Both the position numbers and the translations under genes were made by a program. DNA of 33,299 nucleotides, from assembly GCA_011053135.1 (NCBI GenBank), contig DRLG01000085.1, forward strand, positions 1 through 33,299, in the 5' to 3' direction. The notes under the pieces were generated by a model. The model was given only the letters and a program-made list of their open reading frames with translations, was not told the DNA's origin and searched no databases. This stretch comes from Chromatiales bacterium. Its GTDB lineage: Bacteria; Pseudomonadota; Gammaproteobacteria; SZUA-140. Positions within the stretch are counted from its first letter, which is position 1. Each line of letters begins with the position of its first letter. Positions 24,063-32,644 of this stretch are shown here, one piece after another.

Positions 24063-25054
24063 TAGTTTTTGATGTGATCATTCCAACCTTCAATAGGTTG
24101 GGAATGCTTAAAGAAGCAATAGCAAGCGTGCTAAATCAATCATTCCTTGAATATAGAGTTATTGTGGTTGATGCTGCATCTACCGATGGAACAATAGATT
24201 ATCTGAATAGTCTTAGAGATGAAAAACTACAAATTATTCAGTGTGAAGATAATAGAGGTATGGCGGGTAACTGGAACAGGGCAATTGCATTATCCCGGGC
24301 ACAGTATGTCATGTTATTTCATGATGATGATATTATGCATAAGGATTTTCTTAGCCAGCAATATAGGATGTTCCAAAAATATAGAGATATGGTTTTTTGT
24401 CATTCATCCGCTAGGTTGATTAATGATCGTGGTGATAGGGTTGGCAGTAAAGAAATGAAAGTCCCAGAAAACATTTCAGGGGCTGACTATTTAACTCGGG
24501 TAGTAACACAGTCCGGGCTAGTACCAGTTCCACCAACAGTGGTAATTAATCGTGCTCTACTAAATCGTAAGATAATATTTGATAGTGAAATAGAGCCGCT
24601 TGCGGATATTTTTTGCTGGCTTGAGCTTACTGAATATGGTTCGGTGGGTTATATAAACGAGGAGTTAATTTCGTATAGGATCCACGATAAGAGTGTTACA
24701 GGTATATTCATGAAATTATTTCAACGCAAGCTTGAGTACCGGAAATGCTTTATGGATAAAATGATAGTATTGCTGGTTAAAAGGTCTGCTTTTTGTTTGA
24801 GCGATGCTAGAAAGATAATGAAAAAATACACGTACGCAGGTGTGGGTATTGATATTTTAAATTTAAAAAAATCTACTGGATCACTTTCCCATGTTGTAAA
24901 GAGCTGCTTAATTGTTATCAAGGTCATGCCTGGCGCATTGACAAACTCTAGATGTTTTGCATCTATCCTGGCTGCCTTGTTTATGCCATACAATTTATCA
25001 AGGTCTATTTATAGGCGGCTTGTTAGCTTCAAAGATCGTAGTATTAGTTGTTGA
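24059..25054 (+). CDS. Family 2 glycosyltransferase
   Basis: This 331-aa protein has a GT-A fold N-terminal domain: VIIPTFNRLGMLKEAIASVL at 7–26, VVDAASTDGT at 36–45 and the metal-binding HDDD at 88–91. The remaining part is helical and basic without an obvious membrane anchor. It is expected to add one sugar to the lipid-linked repeat unit at the cytoplasmic face of the membrane; donor and acceptor cannot be read from the sequence. It starts at GTG 24059, overlapping the wzx stop by 4 bases, so the pair is translationally coupled. This wzx–GT pair is bounded on both sides by copies of the intergenic repeat. Confidence 0.9.
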   Translation: MIVFDVIIPTFNRLGMLKEAIASVLNQSFLEYRVIVVDAASTDGTIDYLNSLRDEKLQIIQCEDNRGMAGNWNRAIALSRAQYVMLFHDDDIMHKDFLSQQYRMFQKYRDMVFCHSSARLINDRGDRVGSKEMKVPENISGADYLTRVVTQSGLVPVPPTVVINRALLNRKIIFDSEIEPLADIFCWLELTEYGSVGYINEELISYRIHDKSVTGIFMKLFQRKLEYRKCFMDKMIVLLVKRSAFCLSDARKIMKKYTYAGVGIDILNLKKSTGSLSHVVKSCLIVIKVMPGALTNSRCFASILAALFMPYNLSRSIYRRLVSFKDRSISC

Positions 25055-25388
25055 GTAGCTTTATTTGGCCATCGCTGATCGCCAAGGAGAGCGATGCGAT
25101 GGCGATTAGTTCCCGATAGGCCACACCGTCTGCCCTCTGCCCTTTCGTAGTTGAGAGCGGTTAGCGAACGATGAAGAAATGCAGGGGCGGCTTTAGTGGC
25201 CGTAGATTCATTGTGGCAGTTGTGTCGTAGTATATGGATTCACTTGTGAGTCAGGTTGTGCGGAGACGTGACGGACGCTGGATGGTCGGGGTAAAAGGAA
25301 TTAGTTGTCGCGTAAGTGAGTGAGTTTTTGGCAGGGAAGCCAAATAATTTTTAGCGAAGTAGCGACATAATCGTAACTCAGTGTTTAA
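25055..25388. other. 334-base intergenic region consisting mostly of repeat copy B
   Basis: No gene is seen here; all frames are broken. Nearly the whole gap is copy B of the element found upstream of wzx. It ends 15 bases before the next glycosyltransferase start. Confidence 0.7.
25081..25373 (+). repeat. Diverged direct repeat, copy B (downstream of the wzx–GT pair)
   Basis: Same orientation as copy A. The core 25285–25373 matches copy A at 79/89. The inner stem TTTGGC/GCCAAA (25327–25332 with 25339–25344) is identical, while the outer stem TGTCGC/GCGACA (25306–25311 with 25362–25367) is fully Watson-Crick here and partly wobble in copy A. Confidence 0.85.
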
Positions 25389-26513
25389 ATGATAATGAAA
25401 GTTGTGCATGTTTTAGCTGGGAAAGCAAATCCGGAAACGATGAATGGAGTCAATAAAGTGGTTCACCATTTATCTGAAGAGCAAACAAATAATGGATTAG
25501 ATGTGGAGGTTTGGGGGCTTACTAAGTCGAGCCTTACTTCGGTTCATTCGCATAATTATAAGCTGAAATTGTTTTCTATGATGAGGACCAGGTTTTCTAT
25601 TTCACCTGAGCTAACTGCAGAAATTGAGGCAAGTAATGCCGATATTGTCCACTTTCACTCGGTGTTTATACCCGAGTTCTTTGTGATCGCTAAACTTTTA
25701 TCTAAAAATAAAACCCCCTGGGTTATTACACCGCATAGTGGTTATTCGACTGAGAGCATTGCCCATAACTATCTACTTAAAGTCATGTACTTCAGGGTGT
25801 TTGAAAAATACCTGATTAAAAACTCAAGAGCGATCCATTTGCTCGGTATAAGAGAAAAAGGCTTATTAAGTAAGCATTGTGATGATAATAAATTTGTGAT
25901 TATCCCTAATGGGCATAATGTTTGTGAATTGGTAGACCATATTGAAAAGAGGAGTGAGCTTCCACTGTTTGGCTTTTGCGGAAGACTGTCTATAAGGCAT
26001 AAAGGATTGGATCTGTTATGTCTAGGCTTTGCAGAATATGTTCAATCCGGGGGTAAAGGGAATCTGAGGATTATAGGTGGAGGAGAGGTCGAGCAGCTCA
26101 AAGCAATTATAAATGAGCTCGGGCTTGAGTCTAGAATCGACGTTATGGGGCCTCTTTTTGGTACGAAAAAAGTTGAAAGTATTCGACATATGGATGCTTT
26201 TATTCATACCTCTAGATGGGAAGGAATACCGATGGCAGTACTGGAGGCTGCTTCAATGAAAATTCCTGTTTTGATTACAGAAGAAACCAACCTGGGTTCA
26301 TATGTTAGAAGGCATAATGCTGGATACGTATTGAAGGATAATTCAGCTCACAATATTAGTGATGCGTTACATAAGCTTGAGGATGATTTTGTACACAAAA
26401 GGATATATCCTATGGGTGAAAATGCAAAATCAATGATCATTAATGATTTCTCCTGGTCATTTGTAGAGGCCCAGGTTAGGCATGATCTATACAATCTTGG
26501 TGATTCCTCATGA
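25389..26513 (+). CDS. Family 4 glycosyltransferase
   Basis: The 374-aa protein has a GT-B fold. The N-terminal half contains MNGVNKVVHHLSEE and DIVHFHSVFIPEF. The C-terminal nucleotide-sugar-binding half begins near 195 (FGFCGRLSIRHKGLDLL) and carries TSRWEGIPMAVLEA, the E-x7-E motif of retaining GT4 enzymes. It is likely to add a sugar to the repeat unit. ATG 25389 or 25395 may be used; no strong ribosome-binding site is visible just after repeat copy B. Its stop overlaps the next start (ATGA). The sugar donor is unknown. Confidence 0.92.
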   Translation: MIMKVVHVLAGKANPETMNGVNKVVHHLSEEQTNNGLDVEVWGLTKSSLTSVHSHNYKLKLFSMMRTRFSISPELTAEIEASNADIVHFHSVFIPEFFVIAKLLSKNKTPWVITPHSGYSTESIAHNYLLKVMYFRVFEKYLIKNSRAIHLLGIREKGLLSKHCDDNKFVIIPNGHNVCELVDHIEKRSELPLFGFCGRLSIRHKGLDLLCLGFAEYVQSGGKGNLRIIGGGEVEQLKAIINELGLESRIDVMGPLFGTKKVESIRHMDAFIHTSRWEGIPMAVLEAASMKIPVLITEETNLGSYVRRHNAGYVLKDNSAHNISDALHKLEDDFVHKRIYPMGENAKSMIINDFSWSFVEAQVRHDLYNLGDSS

Positions 26514-27823
26514 AGTTCTCTGATTTTATTATTTCGCTTCTTAAGGAGTTCAACTCTAATGATGTTACATATTGTATCCTGAGAAATTATAAATCGCTTC
26601 CCAATGTAAACGATGGGAATGATATCGATTTTCTGGTTCGACAAGCAGATCTTGCTAAGATCAGTGAGGTTCTATACGCACTGCCAGGTATGGTGGTAAC
26701 AGGCTATGCAAAAAGGCCATATGTAGTATCATTTTTTTTGTTCGGTATTAATGATGAGGGAGTAGATACTGGAATCCAGGTTGATTTTTTTATATCACTT
26801 AGCTGGAAAGGGATGCCGTATATTGATGCCGATCAAATGCTAACAACATCTCGCCCTTTTTCTAATAATGAGTTAATTATTATTCCAGATATAAAGTATG
26901 AGGCTGTAAATAATCTTTTCTCGAGTTATTTGGTGGGGGGATGGATTAAAGAGAAATATCTTGATGGGATTCTAGTTGTATTTAGCAAGCACTTAGATCA
27001 AGTTATAGAGATTTTATCTCGCACATTTGGGCATAACTTGTCTAAAGAGTTGGTTGAGAATTTGTTAGCTAATAACAGGCAATATTTGCTTGGTATGATG
27101 CTGTGGAAATTACGAACAATGTTGGTTTATATAAATATCACCTCATCACCAATACCTATGCTAAAAGGGTTATTTTCTTATTATAAGTATGAGGTTTTAT
27201 ATAGAATGACTTCATCAAATATAGATGATGTGGTTTTTCTAGGTGTCGATGGGGTAGGTAAATCGACAGTAATTAAGTCAGTAGTTCGCGATTTAAAGAA
27301 TACAACTAAAGAAATTGGTGTGTGCCACTTAAGGCCAGGTTTGTTCAAGCGTTCAAATAATAATATAGATGTATCTGATCCGCATGCAATGCCAGAACGA
27401 TCTTTTTTATTTTCTATGATTAAACTTCAATTATGGACAGTGGAGCTATGGTTGAATAAGGTATTTCATGGGCATAAAAATATTACACTGAGAATATGGG
27501 ATCGATATTATCATGATATTTTTATTGATCCTAAACGCTATAGGTATAGAACTGGTGGTGCGAGATTACTTGGAAGGCTTATTCCTAAGCCTAAGCTATG
27601 GATTCTACTTGATGCATCATCCGATGTTGTTTTAGGGCGGAAGCAAGAGGTTTCAACTGAAGAATGTGAGCGTCAAATCGAATCTTATAGGAAATTTATA
27701 ACTTCAGTGAGTGGTGGAGTGGTTATTGATGCGTCACAAACGGAGGGTAATGTTCTTAGTGACGTGAAGGCGGTGATTATTGATTACATGATCAAGCGAA
27801 CTAATGAACGTGTTAACCGCTAG
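26510..27823 (+). CDS. Nucleotidyltransferase-like/thymidylate-kinase-like fusion protein, function unknown
   Basis: This 437-aa protein joins two modules. Residues 1–130 resemble a minimal nucleotidyltransferase fold (TYCILRNYKSLP, then NDIDFLV with D38/D40, and D92 in IQVDFF as the possible third metal ligand). Residues 240–437 resemble thymidylate-kinase-type P-loop kinases (FLGVDGVGKST at 243–253, WDRYYHDIFID with the DR pair near 330, LWILLDA). The middle is helical. Proteins of this design occur in polysaccharide loci but I know of no firmly assigned reaction. It overlaps the preceding GT by 4 bases and the following kinase-like gene by 20. A role in phosphorylating or nucleotidyl-modifying a glycan component is inference only. 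True TMP kinase activity is unlikely in this context. Confidence 0.75.
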   Translation: MKFSDFIISLLKEFNSNDVTYCILRNYKSLPNVNDGNDIDFLVRQADLAKISEVLYALPGMVVTGYAKRPYVVSFFLFGINDEGVDTGIQVDFFISLSWKGMPYIDADQMLTTSRPFSNNELIIIPDIKYEAVNNLFSSYLVGGWIKEKYLDGILVVFSKHLDQVIEILSRTFGHNLSKELVENLLANNRQYLLGMMLWKLRTMLVYINITSSPIPMLKGLFSYYKYEVLYRMTSSNIDDVVFLGVDGVGKSTVIKSVVRDLKNTTKEIGVCHLRPGLFKRSNNNIDVSDPHAMPERSFLFSMIKLQLWTVELWLNKVFHGHKNITLRIWDRYYHDIFIDPKRYRYRTGGARLLGRLIPKPKLWILLDASSDVVLGRKQEVSTEECERQIESYRKFITSVSGGVVIDASQTEGNVLSDVKAVIIDYMIKRTNERVNR

Positions 27824-28940
27824 CTCTATTCTTAGAAAGGTCTTTCGTGTAATGCATAACACGAATATATCAGTTTATTCTCGCCCGGATAAAAGTTCTA
27901 ATGAAGGGTGCTTTTACATTATTCCTGGCACAAATGGCCCTAGATGGATTGTCCCATGTGACGCACGAACTGGATTAAAAGTCCTGATTAGTTGGCGGCC
28001 CTACTCAACCCTCGCTAGGGTTAAGTGGTGGATTGCGACAGGATTATACCGGGTCGGTGCGTTAAGGTATGCCCCAGGTGTTAGTCGGCTCTATTTTAAG
28101 AGGGAATGTTATGAATATGGGGCTTGTTCATGGGGGGAGGTGATAAAAAACTGCCACCCTGTTATTTATGTAGGTACTTATGGTGAGTTCCAGAAATTTG
28201 TTATTACCTATGTCGATACTATCACTGCTCTTCCTAAGTGTGTTGTGAAAGTGCCTTACGGGCATATGGCAAAACAATCTATAGTGAATGAAGCGAATAC
28301 TCTAGAGCAATTAAGCATAGAAGACAGAGGGCTTAACATACCTAAGCTGTTTTCTTTAAATGAGGATAGAGGTGTCTCTGTTCAATCGATTGTTGAGGGG
28401 AGACTGTCGAGTGAGCGATTTACTGAGAGGCATGTGGATGTACTGTTAAAGCTTATCAATCATGGCAGTACAGTGTGTATAAAGAGTGATAGTGAGCCAT
28501 TGATAGAGGCTCTAAATGCTAAAAATATGCCAACTACAACAGGGCATGGCTTTATTAAAAATACCTTACTAGGGCTCGATGGGGCGCTGTTACTCCCTTC
28601 CACCTGGGAGCATGGTGACTTTACGCCATGGAATATAAAAATAGCACACGATGATCTTGCGCTCCTTGATTGGGAAGCAGCTGTTAAAAATGGAGTGCCT
28701 TTGCAGGATATATGTCATTTCTTTTCTATGCAAGAGTACCTTCTTGATCGGACTCAGGATCACATATCTGAAATTATCTCATCAAGTCAGGTAAATAGGT
28801 ATATTAGCGTTTTAGGTATACGGCAAGAATATGTTTTGGAGCTGATCAAATATTATCATATTAAGAGCTGGTGTAAGAGTGTTATTCAGGATCCTGGATA
28901 TGCAGAATTTTCATTGGGAAAATTAAAAGGGATTAGATGA
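27804..28940 (+). CDS. Aminoglycoside-phosphotransferase-fold kinase, substrate unknown
   Basis: The 378-aa protein has a kinase core in its C-terminal two thirds: K149 in CVVKVPYG and E163 in VNEANTLEQL as ATP-binding residues, the catalytic-loop motif HGDFTPWNI at 270–278 (D272 base, N277), and LLDWEAA with D289 as metal ligand. This is the APH/choline kinase fold. About 140 N-terminal residues (W/R-rich, LISWRPYSTLARVKWW) do not look like a kinase and I do not recognise them. The gene overlaps the NTase–TMK-like fusion by 20 bases and the next glycosyltransferase by 4. A small-molecule or sugar kinase role in the locus is inferred; antibiotic resistance is not suggested by the context. Confidence 0.8.
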   Translation: MNVLTASSILRKVFRVMHNTNISVYSRPDKSSNEGCFYIIPGTNGPRWIVPCDARTGLKVLISWRPYSTLARVKWWIATGLYRVGALRYAPGVSRLYFKRECYEYGACSWGEVIKNCHPVIYVGTYGEFQKFVITYVDTITALPKCVVKVPYGHMAKQSIVNEANTLEQLSIEDRGLNIPKLFSLNEDRGVSVQSIVEGRLSSERFTERHVDVLLKLINHGSTVCIKSDSEPLIEALNAKNMPTTTGHGFIKNTLLGLDGALLLPSTWEHGDFTPWNIKIAHDDLALLDWEAAVKNGVPLQDICHFFSMQEYLLDRTQDHISEIISSSQVNRYISVLGIRQEYVLELIKYYHIKSWCKSVIQDPGYAEFSLGKLKGIR

Positions 28941-30166
28941 AAATACTGGTCTCTGCATACGCATGTGAGCCTAATAAAGGTTCAGAGCCTTCAGTTGGAT
29001 GGGAGTGGGCTGTTGAACTCTCAAAACTAGGGCATGAAGTTTGGGTGATAACACGTGCTAATAATAAAGTTAATATTGATAAAGAATTACTAAGCCGTAA
29101 AAACTTGGAGAGTTTACATTTCGTATACTACGATTTACCAGAGAAGATATGTTCCTGGAAAAAGAGAAGTGGACTGGTTAGATTGTATTACCTGCTATGG
29201 CAGTGGTGGGCCTATAGGCATATTATTGCAAAGCATGAGGAGATAGGTTTTGATTTTGTTCACCATGTGACCTTTGTGAGTGTGCGACAGCCTAGTTTTA
29301 TGGGTAATCTGGGGATCCCTTTTATTTTTGGTCCTGTAGGAGGGGGGGAAAAAGCACCGTTAAATTTACGCCAGGGGTACGGAGTACGAGGCGTGATTCT
29401 TGATGCTATACGTGACCTGTTAAATAAGTTAGTCAAAGTCGACCCTCTCATGTGGATGACTTTTAGGCAGGCTAATGGGATTTTTGTCACTTCCCCGCAA
29501 ACTAAATCTTTGATACCCAGGCGATATTGGCAGAAAACAAAAATACTGCTAGGAATAGGTCTAGATTCTTCATTTTCTGAAACTTTACCTGCACTAATCA
29601 AGCAGGAGCCTAATGTGGGCGGTGCAAGGATCCTATATGTAGGAAGATTGATTTATTGGAAGGGTATGCATCTTGGCCTGTCTGCATTTGCCAGCACTAT
29701 TAAGTCTATCCCGCATGCCCGGTTAACAATTGTAGGCTCTGGCCCAGATGAAAAGCGTTGGCGCCGTTTGGCTAAGAACCTGGGGGTTGATAACAACATT
29801 ACATGGGTGCCATGGGTCAGGCAAAGCGAGTTAAAGGAGGTATATGCCAAACATGATTTTTTTCTTTACCCTAGCTTGCATGATTCTGGCGGAATGGTTT
29901 TACTTGAATCTATGGCATATGGCTTGCCTGTTGTTTGTTTAAATGTAGGTGGACCTGGTGTGATTGTAGATGAGTCATGTGGATTGGCGGTGAATATAGA
30001 AAATGAGCAGAAAAGGGTCATTGAAGATCTGTCGAATGCAATAAAAGTGTTGAGTAATGATAGGGTTTTGTATGCACGATTAAGCAAAGGAGCAATCGCT
30101 CGAAGTAAAGCGTATATCTGGAAAAATATGTCAGCTGAGCGAGCAAAGGTATTATTCGCGAAATGA
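28937..30166 (+). CDS. Family 4 glycosyltransferase
   Basis: The 409-aa GT-B protein begins MKILVSAYACEPNKGSEPSVGWEWAVEL cut across a typical GT4 N-terminal glycine-rich region, followed by FVHHVTFVSVRQP and FGPVGGGEKAP. The C-terminal domain starts near 235 (LYVGRLIYWKGMHL), with VGSGPDEKRW and HDSGGMVLLESMAYGLPVV. The E-x7-E motif has an atypical first position (Asp/Ser), as in a recognised GT4 subgroup. It probably extends the lipid-linked oligosaccharide. It is coupled by an ATGA overlap to the upstream kinase-like gene and by 4 bases to the polymerase downstream. Confidence 0.92.
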   Translation: MKILVSAYACEPNKGSEPSVGWEWAVELSKLGHEVWVITRANNKVNIDKELLSRKNLESLHFVYYDLPEKICSWKKRSGLVRLYYLLWQWWAYRHIIAKHEEIGFDFVHHVTFVSVRQPSFMGNLGIPFIFGPVGGGEKAPLNLRQGYGVRGVILDAIRDLLNKLVKVDPLMWMTFRQANGIFVTSPQTKSLIPRRYWQKTKILLGIGLDSSFSETLPALIKQEPNVGGARILYVGRLIYWKGMHLGLSAFASTIKSIPHARLTIVGSGPDEKRWRRLAKNLGVDNNITWVPWVRQSELKEVYAKHDFFLYPSLHDSGGMVLLESMAYGLPVVCLNVGGPGVIVDESCGLAVNIENEQKRVIEDLSNAIKVLSNDRVLYARLSKGAIARSKAYIWKNMSAERAKVLFAK

Positions 30167-31509
30167 TGATACGACTCACCCGTAATGATTTAATTCTTTG
30201 GGTTATAGGGCTCTATCTGGTATTGAATTATGGTTTTATGCAGTTTCGAATCCCTCCTGTTGGTGGGGGCGGTGTTCCGTTGGGTGAGTTAGTTCTTCTG
30301 TTAGTCCTTCTTAAGGTAAATTATTTAATTGTATATACTCGTCTTTCTAATGTTGTTTTTCTATTTCCATTTATTGTTTGGTGGGTTTACGGGCTAGGGC
30401 GAGCGCTTGCTGGGGTCCCAGAGTTTGGTATGTGGGCTTTGAGGGACGCAAGTCACGTTATTGAATCATTGTTTATAATAATAGGGTTTATTGCTGTATC
30501 CAGAGAAAGAGATCTTGAGCGTTTTTTTTATTGGCTACCAAGAGTCTTAATAGTCATTAGTATTTATTCGCTAGGTTTTATGTTCAAAGATACTCTTCAG
30601 GGGTGGTCGCCTTCAATTGTCGCTGGAGGTGGGCATGATACGCCAGTTTTATTTAACTATGCAAATACAGCGCAATTACTACTGTGGGCTGCTGTTTATA
30701 TATTATTGTTTAAGGTTGGTGTGAGCAGTTTACCTAATTATTTATTAGTTCTTATTGCTACTGTATTGATAGGTTACGCTGTTTTATTGTTCCAGGGTCG
30801 TATCACCTATCTACAGCTAATTGTTTTGTTTTTATTGTTGCTGCTCTATAGACGTGAGCTCATTGGACAGGTTATTTTTAGCCTTTTTTCTATTTTAATA
30901 TTCCTTTTAATTTTACCTTTTACTGGGATTCAGCTGGAGGGGAGGTTAGGACAGGAGCTTTCAGTCGATTTCATAGCTAAACATATTGCAACAATTGGCG
31001 GGATTTCAGCTGATGGTGTGGCAGGTTCTGCAGCTGGTGTTCATCAGCGCATTGGGTGGTGGTCTGAACTCTTCTTTGCATGGACGTCAAGTGTCAAGAC
31101 ATTCATATTTGGGCTTGGCTATGGTATGCCCTTGATTGATTTTACTTTAGCAAGTGGGGCGGTAGTTCGGGAGCCTCATAATTCATATATCTCAATTCTG
31201 GCTCGTCTTGGTGTGGTTGGAGCTATAACGTGGGTATGGATGCATCTTATTCTAATTGTAGTATGGATAAATGCGTACAGGAAATGCACCCACGTTCGCT
31301 GGAGAGAAGGTCAAAATCGTCTTCTAATTTTACTAGTTTTCTTTGTTTTAATTTGGGTGCTTGCTCTTGGTCAGGATGCGTTTGAAAAGCCTTACAATGC
31401 GATCCCATATTATTTTTTCTGGGGCGTTATACTACGCTTTATGTTTAATTTAAAAGAAAAAATAAGGCGCCAACAAGAAGAGCCATATGCGGATATTACA
31501 AGTCCATAA
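30163..31509 (+). CDS. wzy: Wzy-type O-antigen polymerase (or ligase-family protein)
   Basis: This 448-aa protein has about 11–12 membrane segments and a large non-membrane loop at roughly 256–310. The loop is followed by GWWSELFFAW and the Wzy_C signature REPHNSYISILARLG at 336–350. Polymerases of this family join undecaprenyl-linked units at the periplasmic face. The related WaaL ligases share the same domain, so ligase is the alternative, but the place in the middle of the cluster with Wzx and Wzz favours polymerase. A T8 run lies within the gene (about 30522–30529). The start overlaps the previous stop by 4 bases; the 3' end overlaps the next glycosyltransferase by 23 bases. Confidence 0.85.
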   Translation: MMIRLTRNDLILWVIGLYLVLNYGFMQFRIPPVGGGGVPLGELVLLLVLLKVNYLIVYTRLSNVVFLFPFIVWWVYGLGRALAGVPEFGMWALRDASHVIESLFIIIGFIAVSRERDLERFFYWLPRVLIVISIYSLGFMFKDTLQGWSPSIVAGGGHDTPVLFNYANTAQLLLWAAVYILLFKVGVSSLPNYLLVLIATVLIGYAVLLFQGRITYLQLIVLFLLLLLYRRELIGQVIFSLFSILIFLLILPFTGIQLEGRLGQELSVDFIAKHIATIGGISADGVAGSAAGVHQRIGWWSELFFAWTSSVKTFIFGLGYGMPLIDFTLASGAVVREPHNSYISILARLGVVGAITWVWMHLILIVVWINAYRKCTHVRWREGQNRLLILLVFFVLIWVLALGQDAFEKPYNAIPYYFFWGVILRFMFNLKEKIRRQQEEPYADITSP

Positions 31510-32644
31510 TCGTTATTGCCAGGCAGGTGGTGAAGACTCAGTCGTTAAGGCAGAAGGAGGGCTTCTCGATCACATGGGGGAAACTGTTTTACTTGAACAG
31601 GTAGATAATTCCAGTATTAATGGCTTTATGGGAAAAGCAATGGTGGGTGCCTCTGTTGTTTATTCTAAAAAAGCAAGAAGCAGACTAGAGGCTAAAATTA
31701 AAGACTTCAGACCAGATGTTGTACATGTACACAATTTCTTTCCATTATTGAGTCCTTCAATCTTTGATGCATGTGGTGAATTAAAGGTTCCTGTGGTTTG
31801 TACACTGCATAATTATAGGTTGATGTGTGCAGGTGCCTTTTTAATGCGTGATGGGAGTGTATGCGAGATATGTATTAACAAATCACCATATCATGCTCTA
31901 TTGTATGGCTGTTATCGAAATTCACGTATTGGCACTTTCTTTGTTGCCAGGATGATTGAGTCAATTAGGAAAAAGAATAATCTGGCTAATAGTGTTACAA
32001 GGTTCATTGCGTTAACAGATTTTTCAAAGGAAAAATTTACGCAAGCCGGTTTCCCTTCTCATCAGATAATGGTTAAGCCTAATTTTTCTAATGATAATAT
32101 GGCTTTCCCTCGCTGCTTTGATGGTGGGGCTTTGTTTGTGGGTAGGCTTAGTGTGGAAAAAGGTGTTGGAACACTCATTGAATCTTGGCAGGATTTATCT
32201 GTTCATATGACTATTATAGGAGATGGCCCCTTACGAAGTGAAGTAAACTCTTGTGGGATAGACAATATCTCTGTTCATGGTTGGTTACCTTTTGATGAGG
32301 TCTCCAAGTTTATGTCAAAAGCAAGTTTTCTCATTATGCCATCACAATGGTATGAGGGATTCCCGATGGTTCTGGTTGAGGCATTTTCTCGCGGCTTGCC
32401 TGTAATCGCTTCTAAGCTCGGTGGAATGGCTGAAATTGTGGAAGATGGCGTGACTGGCCTGCATTTTAAAGTGGGTGATGCAGAAGATTTGGCTGAAAAG
32501 GTACGTTGGATGCATTCCCACCCAGAAGCGTGTAAGCGTATGGGAAGCAATGCAAGAAAAGTGTACTTAGAGAAATACACTTCTGAAGTGAACTACAAAA
32601 TGCTTATGAATATCTATCAAGAGGCAATAGATAGTTATGCATAG
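31487..32644 (+). CDS. Family 4 glycosyltransferase
   Basis: The 385-aa GT-B enzyme starts MRILQVHNRYCQAGGEDSVV, has DVVHVHNFFPLLSPS and CTLHNYRLMCAGAFL in the N-terminal acceptor domain, and a cysteine-rich stretch (CEICINKSPYHALLYGC) seen in a subgroup of GT4 proteins. The C-terminal domain shows FVGRLSVEKGVGTLIE and EGFPMVLVEAFSRGLPVI, the E-x7-E motif. Its start lies 23 bases inside wzy and its stop 8 bases inside the next gene, so the three are translationally coupled. Sugar specificity is not readable. Confidence 0.93.
   Translation: MRILQVHNRYCQAGGEDSVVKAEGGLLDHMGETVLLEQVDNSSINGFMGKAMVGASVVYSKKARSRLEAKIKDFRPDVVHVHNFFPLLSPSIFDACGELKVPVVCTLHNYRLMCAGAFLMRDGSVCEICINKSPYHALLYGCYRNSRIGTFFVARMIESIRKKNNLANSVTRFIALTDFSKEKFTQAGFPSHQIMVKPNFSNDNMAFPRCFDGGALFVGRLSVEKGVGTLIESWQDLSVHMTIIGDGPLRSEVNSCGIDNISVHGWLPFDEVSKFMSKASFLIMPSQWYEGFPMVLVEAFSRGLPVIASKLGGMAEIVEDGVTGLHFKVGDAEDLAEKVRWMHSHPEACKRMGSNARKVYLEKYTSEVNYKMLMNIYQEAIDSYA

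Noticed and set aside
27804-28940. APH-fold kinase considered as an aminoglycoside resistance gene
   Set aside because: It overlaps polysaccharide genes on both sides, has an unrelated N-terminal region and no mobile-resistance context.
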